A stretch of DNA of 64,000 nucleotides from NCBI GenBank assembly GCA_034430615.1, contig DAOUEJ010000165.1:21072-85071 (forward strand), read 5' to 3'. Below the pieces are notes generated by a model. That model was not told where the DNA came from. It ran no database searches and was given only the letters and a program-made list of their open reading frames with translations. The translations under genes were made by a program, and so were the position numbers. The stretch comes from E44-bin32 sp034430615 (lineage in GTDB: Bacteria > Chloroflexota > Anaerolineae > Anaerolineales > E44-bin32). How positions within the stretch are numbered: position 1 is the stretch's first letter; every line of letters starts with the position of its first letter. Positions 1-8,951 of this stretch are shown here, piece by piece.

Positions 1-1077
1 CAGGGATATGAGATCGCCGTGGCCAGCAATGGGACGATCGGTTTGTCGAAGGCCGCCGAAGAGCTTCCCGAGCTGATCCTTTTGGATGTCATGATGCCTG
101 ACCTGGACGGCTATGAAGTCACCAAACGATTACGCGAAAACCCCAGCCTGGCCCACATACCTATCATCATGTTCACCGCAAAAACCATGGTCGACGATAA
201 AGTGGCCGGTTTTGAGGCTGGCGTAGATGATTACCTGACCAAGCCCACCCATCCGGCCGAGCTTACAGCACATGTCAAGGCCGTGCTAGCCCGCTCTGCT
301 CAGTCCCGGACAGCTCCCGAAGCGAAAGCTCAAATCGTTGCCTTTATTGGCGCACGGAGCGGAAGCGGTACGACGACACTCGCCCTAAATTTCGGGATAC
401 TGTTACACGAGCAGGGATACGAAATCATCGTCGCAGAACTCAACCCCGGGCATGGTTCAATGGGTCTTGAACTCAACCTCCAGGAACCCGCCGGGCTTTC
501 CAACCTGCTCTCCCGCGCCTTGAAGGATATTCATCTGCGCTCCGTCGAAGGTGAACTCGTAGATCATGCCAGCGGTATCCGCCTACTGCTTTCTTCGTTC
601 CACCCGCGTGAAACCGAGCTAGAGCAGGCTGTCCCACAAATGGAAGCCGTTATAAACAGCCTGTCCAGCATGTGCAACGTGCTGGTGATCGACCTGGGGG
701 CGGGGATCAAACCCTATACGAAGCCGCTGCTCCAGATCGCTGACCGCATCCTGCTTGTTGTGGAGCCTGTCTACCCCTCGGATGCGATCGGACGAGCGCT
801 CCTGCAAGACCTGGAAACGAGCGGGATCAACCACCGGAAGATCAACCTGGCCCTTGTGAACAAGGTCCGCACCTCGCTCCAGATCCCTTGGCGGCAAGTG
901 GAAACAGACCTGGGCATTGAGCTGGCGGGCATTGTCTCTCCTGCGTCGGAGCAAGCTCACCAGGCTTCACAAAATGGCAGCCCACTCGTCATCTCACAAC
1001 CCGACGCCCTCATCAGCGATCAGATTCGGAAACTCACCGAGAGCATTCAAGCGAACCTGCACCCCCCGGAGGGGTAA
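1..1077 (+). CDS. Receiver domain fused to CpaE/MinD-like ATPase (5' truncated)
   Basis: The reading frame is open from base 1, so the gene begins upstream; GTG at 19 is only an internal codon. The visible part starts inside a response-regulator receiver domain: LLDVMMPDLDGYE holds the phospho-accepting Asp, MFTAK the conserved Thr, and DYLTKP the conserved Lys. From about codon 110 a MinD/ParA-type ATPase domain follows. Its P-loop (GARSGSGTTTLALN) lacks the usual lysines, as in the CpaE/TadZ group, and VLVIDLGAG is the Walker B-like strand. The layout matches the CpaE-like protein at 37535-38800, suggesting a localisation or signalling role like TadZ, though no pilus genes adjoin it. Sir2 begins 8 bases downstream, so they probably share an operon. 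Family certain; role inferred. Confidence 0.85.
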   Translation, partial: QGYEIAVASNGTIGLSKAAEELPELILLDVMMPDLDGYEVTKRLRENPSLAHIPIIMFTAKTMVDDKVAGFEAGVDDYLTKPTHPAELTAHVKAVLARSAQSRTAPEAKAQIVAFIGARSGSGTTTLALNFGILLHEQGYEIIVAELNPGHGSMGLELNLQEPAGLSNLLSRALKDIHLRSVEGELVDHASGIRLLLSSFHPRETELEQAVPQMEAVINSLSSMCNVLVIDLGAGIKPYTKPLLQIADRILLVVEPVYPSDAIGRALLQDLETSGINHRKINLALVNKVRTSLQIPWRQVETDLGIELAGIVSPASEQAHQASQNGSPLVISQPDALISDQIRKLTESIQANLHPPEG

Positions 1078-1085
1078 CCAGGGAC

Positions 1086-1856
1086 GTGAGCTCTTCACCT
1101 GACTCTGACCTCATCAAGCGCAGTGCTGAACTCTTGAGAGATGCGCACCATGCAGTCGCTTTAACCGGCGCAGGGATTTCCACGCCTTCCGGGATCCCGG
1201 ATTTTCGCTCGCATGATTCAGGACTTTGGAGGCAGTACGATCCATTCGATGTGGCTTCACTTGCTGCTTTCAGGCACAATCCGGAGCGCGTTTTCGAATG
1301 GGTACGACCATTCGTGGCCACTATTGCCTCCGCCATACCCAATGCTGCCCACATCGCCCTCGCCCGGCTTGAAGCTGCTCACCATCTGGCAGGGATCATC
1401 ACTCAGAATATTGACGATCTGCATGGTAAGGCCGGCTCCCGGGTCGTATATGAGATCCACGGCCATCTACGCCAGGCAACGTGTTCAAGCTGTTTCATCA
1501 AAGTGGAGGCGAAGGAACTCATTGAGCACTTCATCCACGAGAATGTAATCCCGCGCTGCAGTGTCTGCGGGGGCCTGCTCAAACCCGACATCGTCCTTTT
1601 CGGCGAGCAACTGCCTTACCAGGTGGTCAACGCAGCAGAGAAGCTGATGGAGGCCTGCGATTTAGTCATCGTGATAGGCTCCTCGCTCGAGGTCACACCG
1701 GCAGCATCGATGCCGATCGCGGCCTTGAACCGGGGGGCAGGCTTGATCATCATCAACCACGATCCCACCTACCTCGACGAGCGCGCGAACGTCGTTTTTC
1801 ATACGGATGTAGTGGACGTGCTCCCCCGTATCGCGGAAGAAGTGGTAGATGCCTGA
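1086..1856 (+). CDS. cobB: Sir2-family NAD-dependent protein deacylase
   Basis: A 256-residue sirtuin that removes acyl groups from lysines using NAD, in the cytoplasm. Visible motifs in order are GAGISTPSGIPDFRS (NAD-binding loop, about residue 27), TQNIDDLHGKAGS (NID motif, about 100), the catalytic His in YEIHGHL, two zinc-binding Cys pairs (CSSC and CSVCGG) and GSSLEVTPA near the C-terminus. The length is normal for bacterial CobB. The start is GTG at 1086, 8 bases after the upstream stop. The end overlaps the following kinase gene by 8 bases, so the three genes are likely co-transcribed. Substrate range (acetyl versus succinyl) cannot be settled by eye. The gene symbol is by family only. 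Confidence 0.9.
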   Translation: MSSSPDSDLIKRSAELLRDAHHAVALTGAGISTPSGIPDFRSHDSGLWRQYDPFDVASLAAFRHNPERVFEWVRPFVATIASAIPNAAHIALARLEAAHHLAGIITQNIDDLHGKAGSRVVYEIHGHLRQATCSSCFIKVEAKELIEHFIHENVIPRCSVCGGLLKPDIVLFGEQLPYQVVNAAEKLMEACDLVIVIGSSLEVTPAASMPIAALNRGAGLIIINHDPTYLDERANVVFHTDVVDVLPRIAEEVVDA

Positions 1857-3084
1857 AAACAAACCTGATCAACCTCAGGAAAACGGGGCGGGAATGCTCC
1901 AGCGCTACGATCGATTGCTCGAGATGACACTCGATCTGGTATCCACGCTTGACCTGGGCACCCTGCTCCAAATGATCGTGAATGCTGTCATGGAGCTGAC
2001 CGGCAGTCAGGCCGCCGCCCTACTGCTCCATGACCCGCAGCGGAACCAGCTCTACTTCGAAGCGGCGACGGAGAGATTGCGCTCGGACGATACCTACATC
2101 GGAATCCCACTCGAGAATTCGATCGCTGGCTGGATTTATCGCAACCGTAAACCAATGCGCCTCGACGACACGAGCAATGATCCTCACTTTTTCCGGGAAG
2201 TCGATCTGATAACCTCCGCACGGGCGGCCTCGATCCTGGGTGCACCGCTGCTTGCCAAGGACAAAGTCCTGGGTGTGATCGAAGCGGTCAACAAGCTCCA
2301 GGGCAGTTTTGATGAACAAGATGAGCGTGTACTCCAGGCGCTGGCGGCTCAGGCCGCGATTGCGATCGAAAATACCCGCCTCTTCAAACAAAGCGATTTG
2401 ATCGCCGAGATGGTCCATGAATTGCGCACACCCCTCTCAGCCCTCTCGGCGGCAGCTCATCTCCTTCAGCGACCTGAACTAGAAGAAGGCCAGCGCCGGA
2501 AGATCAGCCAGACGATCTTCGGTGAAGTCCAACGCCTGAATGAGATGACCACCAATTTCCTGGAGCTATCTCGCCTGGAATCGGGTCGCGTGCGGTTCGA
2601 GCGCGAACCCATTTATCTTGAAGGTCTCGTACGGGAATGCATCGAAATATTGCGCATTCAAGCAGAGAGTGAGCGGATCAGCCTCGAGACGAATATCGAT
2701 CGAAGTATTCCTACTGTCCTGGGTGACCGTAGTCAGGTGAAGCGCCTCCTGCTCAATCTGCTGACGAATGCGATCAAGTACAACGAGCCTGGAGGTTGGG
2801 TACGAGTTGCCCTTAAGGCAGAGGATCAACATACGCGTCTGGTCATCGAGGATAACGGCCGGGGCATCCCGGAGAGCAGTCTCGCGCACTTATTTGATCG
2901 TTTCTACCGGGTGCCCGAATACGAAGGCGGTACCGGAGGCACAGGGCTTGGCCTCGCGATCGCTAAACGCATCGTCCAGGTTCACGGGGGAACGATCGAT
3001 GTTGAATCAACCCTTGGCCAGGGCACACGCTTCATCGTCCGCTTACCGAGCGGTGGAAGCGATGAAGGCTTGTTCCACGCCTAG
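1849..3084 (+). CDS. GAF-domain sensor histidine kinase
   Basis: A 411-residue soluble histidine kinase. After a short leader, a GAF sensory domain spans about residues 20-175. HisKA follows, with H-box VHELRTPLSALS. The HATPase_c domain shows the N box (LLTNAIKYNE), G1 (DNGRGIP), and the glycine-rich G2 segment ending TGLGLAIAKRI. No transmembrane segment is visible, so it senses a cytoplasmic signal or partner. It overlaps the Sir2 gene by 8 bases, and the first gene of the operon carries a receiver domain, which could be its partner (inference). It converges on mutL with a 4-base overlap of stops. Confidence 0.92.
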   Translation: MPENKPDQPQENGAGMLQRYDRLLEMTLDLVSTLDLGTLLQMIVNAVMELTGSQAAALLLHDPQRNQLYFEAATERLRSDDTYIGIPLENSIAGWIYRNRKPMRLDDTSNDPHFFREVDLITSARAASILGAPLLAKDKVLGVIEAVNKLQGSFDEQDERVLQALAAQAAIAIENTRLFKQSDLIAEMVHELRTPLSALSAAAHLLQRPELEEGQRRKISQTIFGEVQRLNEMTTNFLELSRLESGRVRFEREPIYLEGLVRECIEILRIQAESERISLETNIDRSIPTVLGDRSQVKRLLLNLLTNAIKYNEPGGWVRVALKAEDQHTRLVIEDNGRGIPESSLAHLFDRFYRVPEYEGGTGGTGLGLAIAKRIVQVHGGTIDVESTLGQGTRFIVRLPSGGSDEGLFHA

Positions 3085-4796
3085 CGTCGACCGAACTGCC
3101 TCTCCAAGCTATCAACCGATAAGTGGATGAGCGTCGGCCGTCCGTGCGGACACGTGCGGGGTGAGGTGCTTGCCTCCAGGTCGCGCAGCAACTGCTGCTG
3201 TTCGTTTAATGAGAGAACCTGCCCGGCCTTTACGGCCGAACGTTTGCATATCCGTGCGATCAGACGTGCTTCCTGTTCCCCTTCGAAAGGCGCCTCATCT
3301 TCCTCGAAAGCATCAACCAGTGAGCGCAGTGCCTGCTCCGGGTCGCGAGTCTGCATAATGGCGGGAATCGATCGCAGACGAAAGGTCTGCTGCCCAAAAG
3401 GCTCGACATCGAACCCGAGTGCAGGAAGCAGGCTTAGTTGACCCTCCAATAGTTCAGTTTCAGCCGTCGTGAGCTCCACGTTTACCGGTTCGAGCAGACT
3501 CTGGGAGGCAAGGGACCCTACAGCATGTGCTTTCATCGCTTGATCATAAAGTACACGTTCGTGTGCAGCATGCTGATCAACCAGGTACAACCCGTCTGGG
3601 CCTTCTGCGACCAAGTAGGCTGCGCCCACTTGCCCAACCGCCCGCAGTAAGGGCATCTCGCTGGCAGGGAGTGCAGGTTGAAGTCCGATCAGATGCTGAT
3701 CATCAGTGACAGTTCCAAATGACCCGGCCATCGCCCAACTGGGCTCTGGCTGGCCGGCCGCTCCCCATGTCGCCCAGCCAGCTGTCGCCTCCGGCGCTGG
3801 AGCTTGCCCGATCAGGGTTCCTCGCACCGAGCGCTGAACAAGTGAGAATATCCTTCCAGGCTCCTGGAACCGGACCTCGGCCTTTGCCGGATGAACATTA
3901 ACGTCAACTGTTTCCGGTTCGAGCTCCAACCACAGGACCACGATTGGGTATCGCCCGACCATGAGCAGGGTGTGATAGGCCTGTGTAACAGCCGCAGATA
4001 TGCCCGCATCTTGAATCCAGCGGCCGTTTACAAAGAACGTGATCTCTCGCCGGTTACCGCGGCTAATACTTGGCGGACTAATGAAACCGGAAACACTCAT
4101 TGTCCAAGCAGGTTCGTTCGACCTCGGCAGCTCGAGCATTGCCTTGGCCGTATTCAACCCTAAAACCTGAGCCAGCGCTTCCCGTGCCTTTCCATTACCA
4201 GTCGTCTCCAGGGCAAGCCTATCGTCCTGCTCCAATCGGAAACTAACCTCAGGGTAGGCCATGGCATAACGAGAGACGAGATTGAAGATCCAGCGTTTCT
4301 CGGTTGCGTCTGATTTGAGGAATTTTCGTCGGGCTGGCACGTTCTGAAAGAGATTGGAAACTCGGACTACCGTCCCCACGGGCGCTCCGCAAGTCTCAAC
4401 TTTTCCAATAGCGCCAGCGTCGATGACCAGCTGACCACCCTCACCAGCATTTGACGTCCGGCTGGTTATTTGAAGTTGCGATACTGCCCCGATCGAAGCC
4501 AGCGCCTCACCCCGGAAGCCCAGGGTGACAATCGCGGTCAGATCAGCCGCTGTCTCGAGTTTGGAAGTAGCGAAACGGGCAACAGCCAGATCCAATTCTG
4601 AGATAGGGATCCCGGTTCCATCATCCGCAACCATAATCCTGGCAACACCGGCAGCTTCCGTCTCGATCTGGATACGCCTTGCACCCGCATCCAGCGCATT
4701 CTCGATCAATTCCTTGATGACCGACGCCGGGCGTTCGATAACCTCTCCAGCAGCGATAGCTGAACTAACATTTTCTGGCAGAATGCGAATCGGCAA
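3081..4796 (-). CDS. mutL: DNA mismatch repair protein MutL
   Basis: A 571-residue MutL, which links mismatch recognition by MutS to strand incision. The N-terminal GHKL ATPase has IAAGEVIERPASVIKEL, ENALDAGA, DDGTGI and TLGFRGEAL. The C-terminal half carries the latent endonuclease signature DQHAAHERVLYDQ (DQHA-x2-E), ICKRSAVKAG and CPHGRPT, so nicking activity is expected, as in bacteria lacking MutH. The start is TTG at 4796, placed 5 bases after a GGAGG; an upstream TTG at 4814 lacks such a site and would add six residues not typical of the family. mutS is not in the window. The gene is convergent with the kinase gene and divergent from the small membrane protein at 4877. Confidence 0.95.
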   Translation of the reverse strand: MPIRILPENVSSAIAAGEVIERPASVIKELIENALDAGARRIQIETEAAGVARIMVADDGTGIPISELDLAVARFATSKLETAADLTAIVTLGFRGEALASIGAVSQLQITSRTSNAGEGGQLVIDAGAIGKVETCGAPVGTVVRVSNLFQNVPARRKFLKSDATEKRWIFNLVSRYAMAYPEVSFRLEQDDRLALETTGNGKAREALAQVLGLNTAKAMLELPRSNEPAWTMSVSGFISPPSISRGNRREITFFVNGRWIQDAGISAAVTQAYHTLLMVGRYPIVVLWLELEPETVDVNVHPAKAEVRFQEPGRIFSLVQRSVRGTLIGQAPAPEATAGWATWGAAGQPEPSWAMAGSFGTVTDDQHLIGLQPALPASEMPLLRAVGQVGAAYLVAEGPDGLYLVDQHAAHERVLYDQAMKAHAVGSLASQSLLEPVNVELTTAETELLEGQLSLLPALGFDVEPFGQQTFRLRSIPAIMQTRDPEQALRSLVDAFEEDEAPFEGEQEARLIARICKRSAVKAGQVLSLNEQQQLLRDLEASTSPRTCPHGRPTLIHLSVDSLERQFGRR

Positions 4797-4839
4797 GACA
4801 ACCTCCAACGGCAATCGATTATACCCAGCACGAGTTCAG

Positions 4840-4869
4840 TTGACACCCGGTGCTGGCTGACTTTATACT
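4840..4869 (+). promoter_or_regulatory. Promoter TTGACA-18-TATACT, probably leaderless transcript
   Basis: A perfect -35 TTGACA (4840-4845) and TATACT (4864-4869) lie 18 bases apart. The expected start of transcription, about 7 bases later, coincides with the ATG at 4877, so the mRNA should be leaderless. No Shine-Dalgarno sequence precedes that ATG. Confidence 0.75.
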
Positions 4870-4876
4870 GCCGCGC

Positions 4877-5167
4877 ATGGATTGGTTGTCTACTTATATT
4901 CTCGCTATTGCCTTTTCGCTTGCGTTGATCGCGTGGATACGGACCATTCCGAAACGCCGTTTCCTGACCTTTGCCTTCCTCGTCCTCCCTGTCGGGGTTA
5001 TTTCCATGCGATGGGCGGCTTACCGCACGAGCTGGACGACGTGGTGGATTGGCGGAGCGCTGGCGCTATCGATCGTTTTCCTGTGGTGGGTTCTGCACGG
5101 CCGATCCTTAACAACGCCGAAGGACGAGATCCAATGCGTTTGGACCAAGGATGAGCCCTTCGAATGA
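4877..5167 (+). CDS. Small three-helix membrane protein
   Basis: A 96-residue protein of unknown function. Hydrophobic stretches near residues 4-20, 29-45 and 55-75 suggest three membrane helices with short basic loops (TIPKRR). The tail is charged (TKDEPFE). The ATG at 4877 is chosen because the strong promoter just upstream places transcription start on it; a GTG at 4850 is in frame but would lie inside the promoter. The stop overlaps the HAD gene start by ATGA, so it heads a four-gene operon with the phosphatase, a second small membrane protein and a CoA-transferase subunit. I do not recognise a family. Confidence 0.7.
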   Translation: MDWLSTYILAIAFSLALIAWIRTIPKRRFLTFAFLVLPVGVISMRWAAYRTSWTTWWIGGALALSIVFLWWVLHGRSLTTPKDEIQCVWTKDEPFE

Positions 5168-5823
5168 AGGCTCCACGCTTACTTTTCCTCGATGTTGACG
5201 ACACGCTATACTCGAGGGACTGTGGGTTATGGTTTGCCATCCTCGACCGCATCCAGCATTACATCGAGACCAATTTGGAAATAACAGCAAAAGCAGCTGC
5301 AACGATGCGTGAACGCTTCCTTTCGCAATACGGGACCACACTCCGAGGTTTGCAAGCCGAATTCTCAGTCGATGCGAAGGACTACCTCGAATACGTTCAC
5401 GATGTTCACGTTGGATCTTACATTAAGCCCAACCCGGCACTGCGCAGCATGCTTGAGGCATTGACCATCCCGACCTACTACTTTACAAACGCGTACCGGA
5501 AACATGTGGAACGCGTGCTCAGCGCTCTCGGGATTGCGGACCTGCCGATCGAGATCATTGACATCGTAGCGCTCGACTACCAAAACAAGCCACTTCCTGC
5601 TGCCTATGACAGGGCTCTGTCCCTTGCCGGAAATCCCGACCCGTCAGCAGTCATCCTGGTTGATGACCGCCCCGCGAATCTGATCCCGGCTGCCGGCCGC
5701 GATATGTTTACTGTTCTGGTGGGACCGAAGAGCAATGGCTTCCAGCCTGATGCACGGATAGACCAGATCAGCCAGCTCACAGACTGTATTCCAGGTGCAT
5801 TCCAAGAGATGGGGATGACGTAA
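5164..5823 (+). CDS. HAD-superfamily hydrolase, pyrimidine 5'-nucleotidase-like
   Basis: A 219-residue HAD phosphatase. Motif I is LFLDVDDTLYS near the N-terminus (nucleophile and acid Asp). Motif II is the Thr in TYYFTNA. Motif III and IV candidates are the Lys in the NKPLPAAYD segment and VDDRPANL. The helical cap and DDTLYS opening resemble the Sdt1/YjjG-like pyrimidine nucleotidase branch, which dephosphorylates nucleoside monophosphates; substrate is inferred only. It overlaps its upstream neighbour by ATGA and shares TAATG with the downstream small gene, so translation is coupled. Confidence 0.85.
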   Translation: MKAPRLLFLDVDDTLYSRDCGLWFAILDRIQHYIETNLEITAKAAATMRERFLSQYGTTLRGLQAEFSVDAKDYLEYVHDVHVGSYIKPNPALRSMLEALTIPTYYFTNAYRKHVERVLSALGIADLPIEIIDIVALDYQNKPLPAAYDRALSLAGNPDPSAVILVDDRPANLIPAAGRDMFTVLVGPKSNGFQPDARIDQISQLTDCIPGAFQEMGMT

Positions 5824-6062
5824 TGGAAAACGGGTGGCTGATCGTCGGTGGGATCCTTGCCCTGGTCGTAATCGTCAACATCGGTTTGGCGTTAAGCGCC
5901 CTGCGCGGCAGGGAACGAGGAAAGGCAACTGTGTTCGATCGCAGCTTGCGATATATCCGTAATCCTTGGGCAGAGGAAAATAAAGCTTTGTCCGAGTTGC
6001 GCCAGCGGGTTTCAGATCTTGAGGAGAGTGATGACGGACAATCGCCGCCTAATCCAGGATAA
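5823..6062 (+). CDS. Small single-helix membrane protein with coiled-coil tail
   Basis: A 79-residue protein. Residues 5-27 form one strongly hydrophobic helix (WLIVGGILALVVIVNIGLAL), followed by a basic stretch and a charged, probably coiled-coil segment (ENKALSELRQRVSDLEES) and a Pro-rich end. It starts at the ATG in TAATG, using the stop region of the HAD gene, and its end overlaps the next gene by 32 bases. The position inside a tight operon supports it being real. I recognise no family; a membrane-anchored helper or scaffold is possible. Confidence 0.65.
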   Translation: MENGWLIVGGILALVVIVNIGLALSALRGRERGKATVFDRSLRYIRNPWAEENKALSELRQRVSDLEESDDGQSPPNPG

Positions 6063-6855
6063 GCGGAGTTCGCTCGAAGGGGGACTTGATCTGCTGCCTG
6101 AGCAGGGATGCAGTCTCGCTTTCGGAGGTGTGACGCTGTACCGGCGGCCGATGGCATTCTCGCTGGCTCTCCTGCGGCGCGGCATGAGCAAAGGATTCCC
6201 GCGCGACCTTGATCTGCTCTGTTTCACGGCTGGGTTGGAGAGTGATATCCTCGTAGGCGCTGGACTGGTGCGCTCGATCCGAACCTGTTATTTCGGCCTG
6301 GAAGTATTTGGCCTGGCGCCTCATTTCACGACAGCAGCAGCCAGCGGATCGATTGAGATTATCGAAGAGTCGGAGGCAAGCATCGCCCTTGGTTTGCGGG
6401 CTGCCATGGCGGGAGTCGGTTTTATGCCCTCTCCAGCCTGGCAAGGAACGGACATGCTCAATCTGCGCAAGGACGTTAAATCGGTTGTGGATCCCTATAC
6501 CGGTGAGCACTTGACCGCATTCCCGGCGCTCCGGGCTGAGGTTGTCGTGCTGCATGCACTTATTTCCGACCCCTTCGGGAACGCGCTAATCGGGGACAAC
6601 CAGGGTGTCGATCGAGAATTGGCGCTCCTCGCCGAGACCGTCATCATTACGACGGAAAAGGTCGTCGACAACCTTTCCAAGGCAGACATCGTTGGGAACT
6701 TCGTCGACGTGGTTATCGAAGCCCCCAACGGCGCCTGGCCAAGCTCGTGTCACCCCGACTACCCGATCGACGGCATGGCCATCCTGGAATACACCGAGCG
6801 GGCAGGCACTGAATCCTATGACCAGCTGCTCGAGACCTGGTTGGCCCGCCTCTAG
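6031..6855 (+). CDS. CoA-transferase family I subunit A-like protein (orphan)
   Basis: A 274-residue protein resembling the A subunit of two-component acyl-CoA transferases such as glutaconate CoA-transferase. Visible features are the glycine turn with RRPMA near the N-terminus, a central loop with GTDMLNLR, then DPYTGEHLTAFPALRAEVVVLHA and GNALIGDNQG, which follow the family's PYTGE…ALxPD…GN pattern. The subunit carrying the catalytic glutamate is not adjacent, so activity or partner is unknown. The start at ATG 6031 is chosen because GAGGAG at 6021-6026 precedes it; an alternative at 6019 lacks a site. It is the last gene of its operon. Confidence 0.75.
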   Translation: MTDNRRLIQDKRSSLEGGLDLLPEQGCSLAFGGVTLYRRPMAFSLALLRRGMSKGFPRDLDLLCFTAGLESDILVGAGLVRSIRTCYFGLEVFGLAPHFTTAAASGSIEIIEESEASIALGLRAAMAGVGFMPSPAWQGTDMLNLRKDVKSVVDPYTGEHLTAFPALRAEVVVLHALISDPFGNALIGDNQGVDRELALLAETVIITTEKVVDNLSKADIVGNFVDVVIEAPNGAWPSSCHPDYPIDGMAILEYTERAGTESYDQLLETWLARL

Positions 6856-6936
6856 CCAACCCCGCCATTCACAAATTTCTTATATTGATGTGATATCCTG
6901 CCTACCGGTGAGAAAATCTCTGTGGTGAGGATCTTT

Positions 6937-8238
6937 ATGTCTACAAAAACCAAAGCATGGTTTCTGGGAATAACACTCGGATTGATCATGACCTGTGCCG
7001 CGTTCACGGTGGGATTGCTCTCAGGGGCTGTTCTAGGGCACTTTGGACTCGACATGGGCCTGCTTGGTTTCAGCACCAATCAGGGTGCTCAAAGCACGCC
7101 TTCCACTACATTCGATACCACACCTCCTGATAACGTTGAAGACTTGTTCGCGCCTTTTTGGCAGACGTGGGACATCATCCATAAGCAGTTCGTTGATCAG
7201 CCAATAGACGACGTGAGCCTAATGCGTGGTGCGATCACAGGCGCGCTGGATGCGTTGGGCGATGAACACACATCCTACATGGATCCAGCAACTTACCTGC
7301 AGGCCAATATCCCGCTGCAAGGGAGCTACGAAGGCATCGGAGCCTGGGTGGATACGGAAGCGGAGTTCTTGACGATTGTTTCCCCGATGCCCGCCTCTCC
7401 CGCCGAGGAAGCCGGCCTCGAGCCTGGCGACCAGGTTATCGCCATTGACGGTGAGGATATGACGGGGGTCGACGGGAGCCTGGCGGTTCGCAAAGTCCTG
7501 GGTCCGGCAGGTACTACGGTTACCCTGACCATACTACGTAAAGGCGAACCATCACCCTTCGACGTGACGATGATGCGGAGGGAAATTTCCATTCCCAGCG
7601 TGGTCGGCGAAATGGTAGAGGGTGATATTGCCTATATCCAGATATTCTCCTTCTCGAATGACACCTCGGACAAATTACGCAGCGCGATCGAGGATCTCAT
7701 GGCACAGAACCCCGTCGGGATGGTGGTCGATTTACGCGGGAATGGAGGGGGTTACCTTTTCTCAGCCATCGAAGTAGCCTCGGAGTTTATCGACAAGGGT
7801 TTGCTCATGACAGAACGCTTCGGAGATGGTAGCGAGGAGACCTATGATGCGCTTGGCGATGGGTTGGCGACAGAGATCCCACTCGTCGTGTTAATCGATG
7901 GTGGCTCGGCCTCCGCCTCCGAAATCGTTGCTGGCGCCATCCAGGACTATGGTCGTGGCCTGCTGGTGGGCGAGAACAGCTTCGGCAAAGGCTCTGTCCA
8001 GAATTGGATCCCCCTTCAGGAGGATGGCGGCGCGGTGCGGGTGACGGTTGCGCGCTGGTATACACCGGAGGGGCACCAGATCCATGAAGTTGGGCTCGCA
8101 CCCGATGTCCTGGTCGAATTCACTGAAGATGATCTACAAGCGGATCGAGATCCACAATTAGAACAGGCGATCTCCATCCTACATGGAGACGCAACAGTCA
8201 CAATGAATGTGAGCGATGTGACTCTGGAGGTGCACTGA
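6937..8238 (+). CDS. S41-family carboxy-terminal processing protease
   Basis: A 433-residue CtpA-like protease. An N-terminal signal anchor (residues 8-35) places the enzyme outside the membrane. A PDZ domain follows (SPAEEAGLEPGDQVIAIDGEDM), then the S41 core with MVVDLRGNGGGYL, catalytic Ser in IDGGSASASEIVAGA and catalytic Lys in NSFGKGSVQ. Such enzymes degrade or trim extracytoplasmic proteins from their C-termini. The ATG at 6937 is preferred over GTG at 6922 because GAGG sits 6 bases before it. Its stop overlaps the next gene, and three successive envelope proteases (S41, YugP, HtrA) form one translationally coupled cluster. Confidence 0.92.
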   Translation: MSTKTKAWFLGITLGLIMTCAAFTVGLLSGAVLGHFGLDMGLLGFSTNQGAQSTPSTTFDTTPPDNVEDLFAPFWQTWDIIHKQFVDQPIDDVSLMRGAITGALDALGDEHTSYMDPATYLQANIPLQGSYEGIGAWVDTEAEFLTIVSPMPASPAEEAGLEPGDQVIAIDGEDMTGVDGSLAVRKVLGPAGTTVTLTILRKGEPSPFDVTMMRREISIPSVVGEMVEGDIAYIQIFSFSNDTSDKLRSAIEDLMAQNPVGMVVDLRGNGGGYLFSAIEVASEFIDKGLLMTERFGDGSEETYDALGDGLATEIPLVVLIDGGSASASEIVAGAIQDYGRGLLVGENSFGKGSVQNWIPLQEDGGAVRVTVARWYTPEGHQIHEVGLAPDVLVEFTEDDLQADRDPQLEQAISILHGDATVTMNVSDVTLEVH

Positions 8239-8951
8239 TGTTTCTTTCGAGTTACTACTTTATCTTCATGGTCCCTGCATTCCTGATCGTGATGCTCGCT
8301 CAGTGGTATGTCAACTCGACCTACCGCAAGTGGAGTCAGGTGCAGAATTACATGGGCATAACAGGGCAGGAAGCTGCCCGCCGCCTGCTCCAGTTCGGTG
8401 GACTGCCAGGCATTGAGATCGAGCAATCGCCGGGAAAGTTGACCGATCACTACGACCCACGCAAGAAAACCCTGAGCCTATCAGCTGGGGTCGCCCAGGG
8501 GCAATCGATCGCCTCTGTCGCCATTGCTGCACATGAGATCGGCCATGCGGTGCAGGACAAGGTCGCCTACACACCTCTACGTCTCCGCTCCGCATTGGTC
8601 CCGGCTGTAAGCATCGGATCCAGACTGGGATCCATCTTGATACTGGGTGGTTTGTTCCTGCAACTATTCTTGGGTAGTGCGATTGGCACACAGATCGCAT
8701 GGATCGGGGTCGCCATCTTCGCCATGGGTGCGGTCTTTGCTTTAGCCACGCTGCCTGTGGAATTGAACGCATCGGCCCGCGCACAGCGCTTGTTGGTTGA
8801 GTCAGGCCTTGTTCATACCGATGCGGAGAGGGATGGGGTCCACGCAGTCCTGCGCGCAGCCGCCTGGACCTATGTAGCTGCACTTGCCGCTGCGATCCTC
8901 CAAGTCCTCTACTATATTATGCTGGTTGGTGGTGGCCGCAGAAGGCGATGA
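8238..8951 (+). CDS. YugP-type membrane zinc metallopeptidase
   Basis: A 237-residue integral membrane protein of the YugP family (neutral zinc metallopeptidase). The N-terminus is a membrane helix, the zinc motif is AAHEIGHAVQD near residue 100, and two to three further hydrophobic segments follow (around 127-175 and 212-232). The PRKKTLSLS strand before the motif is typical of the family. Physiological substrates are unknown. It is placed between CtpA and HtrA with overlapping stop and start codons, pointing to a role in membrane protein quality control (inference). Confidence 0.88.
   Translation: MFLSSYYFIFMVPAFLIVMLAQWYVNSTYRKWSQVQNYMGITGQEAARRLLQFGGLPGIEIEQSPGKLTDHYDPRKKTLSLSAGVAQGQSIASVAIAAHEIGHAVQDKVAYTPLRLRSALVPAVSIGSRLGSILILGGLFLQLFLGSAIGTQIAWIGVAIFAMGAVFALATLPVELNASARAQRLLVESGLVHTDAERDGVHAVLRAAAWTYVAALAAAILQVLYYIMLVGGGRRRR

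Noticed and set aside
4797..4814. Longer mutL start at TTG 4814
   Set aside because: The GGAGG lies between the two TTG codons and fits the start at 4796; the extra residues are not typical of MutL.
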